From assembly GCA_011033025.1 (NCBI GenBank), contig WFMF01000046.1, positions 310,001-374,000 on the forward strand: DNA of 64,000 bases. Direction: 5' to 3'. Under the pieces are notes generated by a model. That model saw only the letters and a program-made list of their open reading frames with translations, was not told where the DNA came from and did no database searches. The position numbers and the translations under genes were made by a program. The stretch's first letter is position 1, and the number at the start of each line of letters is the position of its first letter. Shown here piece after piece: positions 57,120-64,000 of the stretch. The stretch comes from Beroe forskalii (lineage: Eukaryota > Ctenophora > Nuda > Beroida > Beroidae).

Positions 57120-58340
57120 TCATAAACATGGTATACGCTTTAAGAGCATTTCATGGCCCAACCCTACATAACCTTCATCATAGTAGATATGAAGAGCCAC
57201 TGTGTCATAATCTGCTATCACAGCAACTATATCTCTGAAATAATATGTTGGTATTTCACTTGTAGGAGTATTACCCAAAGTTATTTGACCCTTGAAGGCA
57301 GCAAGAAAAGTGTTTTCCTCAGTTAAACCAAAAGTCCGATTGAATATTTCCAATGATTGTATTACATTCCCTGGAACAGTGTTAACTGTTCCAAGTTTTT
57401 GTTGATCAAAATCAATAATATGTAAATCACTCAGAGCATTCTGAAAATTGAATTGATGACCATGTTCGATAATGAGCCCTAAAAAAGATATATAGTCAAT
57501 AGGGTATGAAGTATCAACATTGATTGAAATTGATCCTGATCTAACATTTCGATCACCAGAAACTTTAGTGAAAAATATATTCTTAGCATTAGACTGAAGT
57601 GTTACAATTTCAAAACAATGTGGTCCATAATCACCAACAAAATATCCTGAGGAGAGAAAACATTCCTTAGCAGATTGAAGATGTTGACAGATTCTAGAAT
57701 ATTTCATGCCTCCATTCAAGGACTGTTCAGCAATGAATGCCCTTGGAATTGCTGAACAGTTGATACCCAAAGACCTTTCAAAATCCCAAGTCATTTGTTG
57801 AAGATCATGACCATCTGATGGATCAATATCCTGGCACATCAGAACAATATCATCGTCACCAGTTGAGGTTATTTTACAACTGTGTTCAACTTTAGGGTAT
57901 AAGGAACATATAACCTTCATGCCATCAAAGCTTTCTTCCAAGGGTATGACAAAAACTGCAACAGGATGAACTGAAAAGTCAATGGCTTGGATGTCATATC
58001 CAACTATTCTGAGGGGACCAGATTCTAGTTTAACATTCATAAGTCCTCCGAATGTTTTGAGTTCCCTTTTCCATAAACCTATAAGCCAGCCCCATCTTTT
58101 AATAACTTTCAAGTAAAAAACCTTTAATTCTTGAAGTTTAATGTTTTCCATAGAAGGCAAATCATATTCAACACTGAATTTATTGCTCAGAACAAACTTT
58201 TCAATTGTTTTATACCATACTCTACGATTTTTGCATATCTCACAGAGCTTCTTGCTAGCAACCTCTAACTGCAGTATATCTTGTCCATCCAAAAACTCAC
58301 ATATACATTCCAGCACTTCTGCTGGCAACTTATTAAGCAT
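57120..58340 (-). CDS. F-box protein, FBXO31-like
   Basis: A single-exon frame of 406 residues. The F-box is at residues about 4-48 (LPAEVLECICEFLDGQDILQ, then KNRRVWYKTI); it would bind SKP1 in an SCF ubiquitin ligase. The rest follows the FBXO31 layout: WLIGLWKRELKTFGGLMNVK near residue 85, a variable middle, then GYFVGDYGPHCFEIVTLQ and FTKVSGDRNVRSGSISINVD, and a final half-barrel ending in YVGLGHEM. In vertebrates FBXO31 targets cell-cycle and damaged proteins for degradation. This protein is clearly diverged and shorter at both ends, so a paralogue specific to invertebrates is possible. The Met chosen is the first in the frame and sits directly before the F-box. No introns, which may indicate a retrocopy. 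Confidence 0.8.
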   Translation of the reverse strand: MLNKLPAEVLECICEFLDGQDILQLEVASKKLCEICKNRRVWYKTIEKFVLSNKFSVEYDLPSMENIKLQELKVFYLKVIKRWGWLIGLWKRELKTFGGLMNVKLESGPLRIVGYDIQAIDFSVHPVAVFVIPLEESFDGMKVICSLYPKVEHSCKITSTGDDDIVLMCQDIDPSDGHDLQQMTWDFERSLGINCSAIPRAFIAEQSLNGGMKYSRICQHLQSAKECFLSSGYFVGDYGPHCFEIVTLQSNAKNIFFTKVSGDRNVRSGSISINVDTSYPIDYISFLGLIIEHGHQFNFQNALSDLHIIDFDQQKLGTVNTVPGNVIQSLEIFNRTFGLTEENTFLAAFKGQITLGNTPTSEIPTYYFRDIVAVIADYDTVALHIYYDEGYVGLGHEMLLKRIPCL

Positions 58341-58544
58341 TGCTATACATCCACACTTCCATGCTCAAAGAAATGCTTAAATCTCAGAACTAAAATCCAC
58401 TCAGAAGAAAATTAAAACTTCAGCAGAAAGCTAAATGATCATTTCAATTGGAATTTTGATAATATTCAATGAAACAATATTTCAATGAAACAACAATACC
58501 TATAGAAAAACTGTAATAATTGATAATTAATAAGTAAAAAAGCT

Positions 58545-60420
58545 CTCGCAATTTAAACACCCGGAAAGCTGAGGTAGGTATTCGACTGGTGTGACTCATT
58601 TGGATCCTGCTGCTCTCTACATTGCATTACCTAAAGGGATCATGTTGGAGTTCAAGTACGGAGTTGGAGAAAAGTCTTGCAGATTGATGTCTTGAAGAAA
58701 GTTTTCTTTTTAATTCAAATAAGTAAAACTTCTCATTTTAAATGCAGCAAGATAAAGGATTACAAAGCCCCAGGATCCATCAACTGGGCCTATACTTCTC
58801 TTCACCAAGTGCGTGCTTCTTAATTTCTTGATGTTTGTGTTAAAAACCTCTAATCAGTTTCAATCAGGCAGGTGGTCACTGTACTTGACGGGGTGACTGC
58901 TGGTGGCCTACCTCATAAAAAGCTTTCGCAATTTAATAAACACCCCGAAAGCTGAGGTAGGTATTGGACTTCGAAGAGTGAAGAGCCGCGCGTGTAGACA
59001 CTTATGCGGGCTTAGAAAGCGTGCGCCGCTTTGCCCTAACCAGCGCGCGGCGCGCCGTCGCGCGGCGTCGTTCCTTTTTATTTAGCCGTAGACTGCGCGC
59101 GCGCGTAAGCACCTAGACCTGGTTAGGTGAACTCACGAGTGCCGTCTGTCAACTGCCGACAATCCCCATTCCACTCCTCGCGTAGCACGTAGCTCACTAG
59201 CTCCTGAGGAAAACAGAAATTTGAGGAAAACAAGAAAATTTATTTTACACAAACAACATAAATAAATTTAAATATAAATTTAAATATCTATTGTCGAAGA
59301 TAAAAGAGATTCTAAAAAATTCAGCTGATAAAGGATTTGAATGGTAACGTTAACTGGTAGCGTTGTTCTCTGTGGAAATATTCTAGATAATTATATATTT
59401 GAATGCTTACGTTAAATGGTATACCTTGATTCTCAGGTTTCTGTATAAATATTCTAGACATAGATATTATTCCATGGGCAATGTGGGCTTAGGAAATGTT
59501 ATATACCTAAATGATTCAAATACATTTTTATACAAATTGAAGAAAGATTTCTTTTCAATTCAAATCGCCATTCAACTTCACATAAAATTGATGCCTTGAA
59601 GAAATATTTCTTTTCAATTCTTCTTTGTAGAGCAAATACAGTCATATTCACTTATACATAAAATATTAATATTTCAATTAGTGTGATGAGTTTTTCTGCT
59701 CATTTAAAATTGTTAAAATGTAATATCTGTGCTAAGTGGGGAACTCTAATCCACGGGAGTGACGTTTAAATTACAATTTTTGCTAACCAAGATGTGTATG
59801 GAGAGTTATGAGCAATTTCTTGCCTTCTGCTCGATGGACGTTGCCCCGTCTATTTCTTCTGACTGGATGGTGAGGTTGCAAAGTGACGTCCAAATGTGGA
59901 ACGTTGTGCGCCGCGCGAGGGTACTAGGGTAACATCCTATGAGCCTTCTGAACCCACCATTCATTTGGTTAGATTATGAAGGTCTTTTGATTGGTAGATT
60001 ATGTATTGGAAGGAAAATGTAGCAATGCTTGGATTCTTGAATAGGATCCATTTCTTCAATTTTCAAATTATGCTACAGTTTTTCAAAAAAACCCATTAAC
60101 TTTTGCAGATATTTGCTCACAAACACAAGCTTAACGGTGGTGTGTTGAACTCATATGTGGTAGCTTTTCCATGTGCGGAGTTATCGGGCGCGGCTCACTG
60201 CTTGTAATTAACAGGCAGTGAGCTGCGCAAGATTAGGCTGCGCATGGAAAAGCCGTGCATATATGAGTTCGACACACCCCTGTAACAAAAAACATTACAC
60301 ACATATTTGAATTAAAAATAAATCTTTCTTCAAGACATCAATCTGCAAGACTTATCTCTAACTCCGTACTTGAACACCAACATGATCCCTTTACACACAT
60401 CTTTCAAAGTACATTTTGAA
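58545..60420. mobile_element. region with inverted and direct repeats, possible old DNA element
   Basis: A stretch of about 90 bp at 58630-58720 (agggatcatgttggagttc, then gcagattgatgtcttgaaga) recurs inverted at about 60310-60400. Separately, gcaatttaa...aaagctgaggtaggtatt is directly repeated at 58552 and 58929. Between them, 58970-59110 is unusually GC/CpG-rich (cgcgcggcgcgccg). No gene is recognised. Boundaries and class are uncertain. Confidence 0.45.
60133..60290. repeat. hairpin-forming palindrome, about 155 bp
   Basis: gtgtgttgaactcatatgtg at the left pairs with catatatgagttcgacacac at the right, then gcttttccatg with catggaaaagc, then ctcactgctt with aggcagtgag, around a short loop (gtaattaac). 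MITE-like, no gene. Confidence 0.75.
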
Positions 60421-61668
60421 ATACCAATTTTTATATGATTTAATGTTAGGGGGGAGTGCAAAGTGCATAACCGTCTAGTGAGATGAATAGGGAAGTGAAA
60501 ATACGTTCATCTAACAAGATCAGTTGTCTGGCATTGACAGACCCTCTCGAGAATCAGCACGGCGGCTGGCGTCAGCGGGTCATACATCGTACGACAAAAG
60601 ATCAGATGCTTACATGCACATGTAGCCTTCCAAGGAGGACCGACTGCATGCTGCGTAGGCAGAATAGGGTGCTGGTTAGGGCAAGCAATGACGCACTATG
60701 CAAAGCTACAGTGCAGTACACGCAAACATCTATACAGGCTTAGGAACAGAAAACAAGGGGGCCAGGGTATGTACTGTTTAGATGGATTTCACCCTAGCGC
60801 ACAACACTCATAAATTTGGAGGGTAGTGTTGCATACTAAAGTGCGGAAAAATTGTGGGCAGCATAGCATGCAGTGCAAAAAGTGTGATGTACTAAGCTTC
60901 ATGGGGGTGCAGTACATTACACATGAACAACACAGTTTTTAGACTCCCATTTACATGGAAGACTGACCTAAACTGTAGCATCTGGTCATGGGTAGCATCT
61001 GTATGTACATAAATGAAGATCAGTTTATCAAGGACACAATTTTTTGGTTGACACAATGTTACAATATACACTTTGGAGCCTGATTTAGGTGTTGTTGACA
61101 TAATTATTAGCTGGTGCCTGGTATTCATTAGTAAATGATAATTGATTGAATTTGATTTACTACAATTCAATTGCCTAATTACTAAGCACAAATAACCAGT
61201 TACTTTTTTCAATGAATTGAAATGATGTATTCTCGAAACTGGCAGTAAACCAGCAGTGTGAAGTAGATCTGATTTGAATCCATTTTTGCATTCTTAGTGT
61301 TTTACTATGGGGTCCCCCTCAGTCAATGCTAAAAGCAATCAAGTTCAACAAATTGAAATGGGCCGTTGACATTGACTGAAATGGTGCATATTTAGAGGAA
61401 ACTAAAGTTTTCTGAATACTGTGTTGAAGAAAACAAGATATTTAAATTTCATGCCATTTTTACAAACATAGAAGTGTTTGTGAAGTGTAATGGTACAAAA
61501 CCATTATCATTAGTTTTTGTGCAATATCTACAGACCATTACTTCCCCATTTCCAGTTGTTATATCCTTTAATTATTCAAATTGTTATTGTTATACTGTTG
61601 AAAACAATATGACACCATGAAATACCCATGATTGAGGCACTATTCATTCCAGTGAATAAATCTTAACA
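60420..61668. other. no gene recognised
   Basis: Mixed sequence. 60440-60780 is slightly GC-richer, with a short open frame that resembles nothing I know. The rest is AT-rich. Confidence 0.5.
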
Positions 61669-61990
61669 GGGGCCATCCATAAAGGACGTCCGCAAAATTT
61701 CGGCCATTTCAGACCCCTCCCTCCCCCTTGTCCACAAACATCCGCAATCCAGAAACCCCTCCCTTCCCCCAGACATCCGCATTTTTCTTAAAAATCTTTT
61801 GGGTCATCATTTTTGGCACCGAAATTTCATGAGTTTCTAGTGGAATAGCTGTCAAATCACCCAAAATTTCCATAAATTGCGGACGTCCGCATGTGGCCAA
61901 ACACCCCCTTCCCCCCTACATCGGCAAACGTCCGCATTGGCCAGACTCTCCACCCCCCCCTCATTGTGGACGTCCTTTATGGATGGCCCC
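61669..61990. mobile_element. MITE with 23-bp inverted ends
   Basis: GGGGCCATCCATAAAGGACG at the left is inverted at the right end (61968-61990). aca flanks both ends. Internal cgtccgcaa and cggacgtccgcatg words add subterminal symmetry. 322 bp, no ORF. It is non-autonomous; I do not assign a superfamily. Confidence 0.75.
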
Positions 61991-62201
61991 ACAGGCAATC
62001 AAGAAAATATCTCCTCAAATGGTTTATTACATTGCTGTTCATATTTGAATTGAATATATTTTATAAGATATTGACTTTTTTATCGATTTGGATAAAACTA
62101 GGTATGCATTGAAATCAATGATAGGGTCAGATAAATTTTGAACTGTTGATTGAATACATGTCACATGATCATAATATGTTCATGTTCCCTATAGGCAACT
62201 G

Positions 62202-63743
62202 ATGATTATCATACTTCATGTGATTGCATCATTATGCTTCAAGTCATCTACTTGTCTAGATGATCAAGGACTTTCCAATGTAGATGGAGCATCTGAGCAT
62301 GCAATATCAGATAGACCTAATGTTGTACTTATGATGGCAGATGACTTAGGGTGGGGTGATGTAAGTCCTAACAACCCACATATAAGTTATACACCTCACA
62401 TTTCAATGCTTGCATCAAAGGGAATCCAATTCATAGATTATCATAGTGCTGCAAGTATGTGTACACCATCACGTGCAGGCCTGCTGACTGGAAGATTTGG
62501 CCAGAGAACTGGTGTCATTTCAAATTTTGGTGTCTATTCAGAAGGTGGGTTACCTTTGACAGAGGTAACCTTAGCAAACCATCTTAAAGAAGTTGGTTAT
62601 AATACTGCAGTTATTGGCAAATGGCATTTGGGCCATCATGGCAATTATAGTCCATTGATGAGAGGATTTGACTACTACTTTGGTCTACCTTATTCAAATG
62701 ATATGGGCTGTGTTACTTGCACACCTGTTTATGACATTAAAGTAGACCCAAAATGTGGAAAAAATAAGAATTTTAATATTTCAGTGCCATTGTTTGAGAA
62801 TTCTAAAATCATAGAACAGCCAGTTGATCTTACTACACTTACAAATCGATATATTGAATCTGCTAAGAAATTCATGTCTCTCTCACTGAAAAAGGAGAAA
62901 CCTTTCTTTCTTTATCTACCAATGACACACGTTCATACACCATTAGCCACAGACCCTAAATTTACTAACTATTCAAAACTTGGTCATTTTGTTGACACTG
63001 TTATTGAAATGGACAACTATGTTGGTGATGTTGTTTCATATTTGCAAGAGAAAGATATCTTTGATAACACTATTGTAATATTCACCTCTGATAATGGACC
63101 TTGTGAGCTGAAATGTAACTTAGGTGGAAAGCCTAACCCTTTTAATGGGATATGGCAGAAAACTGTTGGTGGAGGCGGGGCCACAACCAAGTTTACTACT
63201 TGGGAAGGAGGACATAGAGTGCCATTCATTATATCATGGCCAGATAAACTTCCAGCTGGCATAACAAGTTCAGAGCTTATAAGTGCCTTAGATATATTAC
63301 CATCTCTTTCTATCATTGCAGGGTTTGATCTTTTGGATGATAGGAAGTATGATGGCATGCCTTGGCCATTCTTAGTTCCCCATAATGAAACTAGAATACT
63401 TTTTGTTCCTGATGTTGGACTCTCAGAATTATGGGCTCTTCGATATGGATCATACAAAGTATACTATGCTACTAATCCTGGTTCAGATTGTGAAGGTAAT
63501 TCTGGTAGTGGATTTTTATACCACAACCCTGCACTTGTATTTGATTTGTCATCAAACCCAAGAGAAGATACGCCTGTTTCATTTTCAGATCTCCCCAAAG
63601 ATTTTTTTCGAAATGTGGAAAGTTATTTCAAGGAAATTAGAGATAGCATATACTCAACTTTCAGATCGTCTGTCAACTGGAACATAGGTAGGCAATATGC
63701 ACCATGTTGTAATGAAAGTAAGCCTTTCTGTGCTTGTTATTAA
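62202..63743 (+). CDS. arylsulfatase (arylsulfatase A-like)
   Basis: A single coding exon of 513 residues, close to the family's usual length of about 510. MIIILHVIASLCFKSSTC is a likely signal peptide. The metal-binding DD lies in NVVLMMADDLGWGD (residues 41-53). The sulfatase signature CTPSRAGLLTGR has Cys87, the residue converted to formylglycine. The second signature, GYNTAVIGKWHLG, has Lys140 and His142, and FTSDNGP supplies further metal ligands. HVHTPLA and TWEGGHRVPFIISWP are typical of the fold. Family knowledge: hydrolyses sulfate esters of glycolipids or glycans in lysosomes or outside the cell. A splice acceptor (ccctatag) lies 7 nt before the ATG, so a 5' untranslated exon probably exists. 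No damage is seen. Confidence 0.93.
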   Translation: MIIILHVIASLCFKSSTCLDDQGLSNVDGASEHAISDRPNVVLMMADDLGWGDVSPNNPHISYTPHISMLASKGIQFIDYHSAASMCTPSRAGLLTGRFGQRTGVISNFGVYSEGGLPLTEVTLANHLKEVGYNTAVIGKWHLGHHGNYSPLMRGFDYYFGLPYSNDMGCVTCTPVYDIKVDPKCGKNKNFNISVPLFENSKIIEQPVDLTTLTNRYIESAKKFMSLSLKKEKPFFLYLPMTHVHTPLATDPKFTNYSKLGHFVDTVIEMDNYVGDVVSYLQEKDIFDNTIVIFTSDNGPCELKCNLGGKPNPFNGIWQKTVGGGGATTKFTTWEGGHRVPFIISWPDKLPAGITSSELISALDILPSLSIIAGFDLLDDRKYDGMPWPFLVPHNETRILFVPDVGLSELWALRYGSYKVYYATNPGSDCEGNSGSGFLYHNPALVFDLSSNPREDTPVSFSDLPKDFFRNVESYFKEIRDSIYSTFRSSVNWNIGRQYAPCCNESKPFCACY

Positions 63744-63777
63744 ATATCTTCTACACATTTTACATCTATTACTCCCT

Positions 63778-63965
63778 TGCCAGATGAATCCTATTTATAT
63801 AGAATGAGCACCATCTGGAATTCCTGTTTACAATTTCTAGATAATCCAGACACCTCTACTCCAGTATCCTCTGTTAAGGCAAGAATTAAGAAAATGCTGT
63901 TAGAAAAGCAGAAGTTAGGAGATGATGAAAACTGGATTGAACACAACTTTGTCTCCTATAACTAG
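63778..63965 (+). CDS. 3' terminal exon of an unidentified gene
   Basis: A strong acceptor (ctattactcccttgccag) ends near 63781. A frame then reads DESYLYRMSTIWNSCLQFLD, continues through KKMLLEKQKLGDDENWIEHN, and stops at 63963-63965. The charged, helical tail looks like the end of a cytoplasmic or nuclear protein, but I do not recognise it. It may belong to a gene whose earlier exons lie outside the window, or it may be an alternative end downstream of the arylsulfatase. Confidence 0.4.
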
Positions 63966-64000
63966 ATCACAAAATTTTCATAATCTGGTATGTCACTTGG

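Overview
The window looks like invertebrate animal DNA from a draft assembly. Genes are split by canonical GT-AG introns, the encoded proteins are metazoan housekeeping and secreted proteins, and a 100-base N run marks an assembly gap. I cannot place the species. The first 34 kb is almost entirely repetitive. The remaining 30 kb carries ordinary genes, mostly on the minus strand, separated by AT-rich spacers and more mobile elements.

1-34.3 kb: a satellite with a monomer of about 352 bp fills 1-13.8 kb on the plus strand and recurs in blocks up to 34.3 kb. Its orientation flips between 25.5 and 26.5 kb. It is interrupted by unclassified insertions, two copies of a non-LTR retrotransposon ORF1-like gene, and a 6.06 kb fold-back element (18502-24557) that landed inside one ORF1 copy. 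That element has itself been invaded by a LINE fragment and by a smaller inverted-repeat element. From 27.8 to 33.6 kb, two minisatellite arrays in opposite orientation face each other across a spacer. The spacer holds a nested fold-back, Harbinger-like and hAT-like complex at 30-31.9 kb.

34.3-45.7 kb: a C2H2 zinc-finger gene, broken at its 3' end by satellite, and the gene MOCS3 (adenylyltransferase and sulfurtransferase for molybdopterin synthase and URM1). A tandem duplication of about 4.1 kb has copied part of both. Only the second MOCS3 copy is next to an upstream exon, at 45576-45665. The intron after that exon holds a 55-bp tandem repeat made of the intron's own 3' splice site plus the start of the next exon. 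It also holds a 2578-bp transposon-like element with an 8-bp target duplication and its own ORFs.

46-64 kb: an unrecognised secreted protein gene (46325-47743), a decayed Merlin transposon (48687-50829), glycogenin (51186-53324), NDUFA5 (55123-55898), an FBXO31-like F-box gene (57120-58340), several small inverted-repeat elements, an arylsulfatase (62202-63743) and a 3' exon of an unidentified gene (63778-63965).

The genes do not form a pathway. What unifies the window is tandem DNA: several mobile elements have long inverted ends built from minisatellites, and one minisatellite was made from a gene's splice site.
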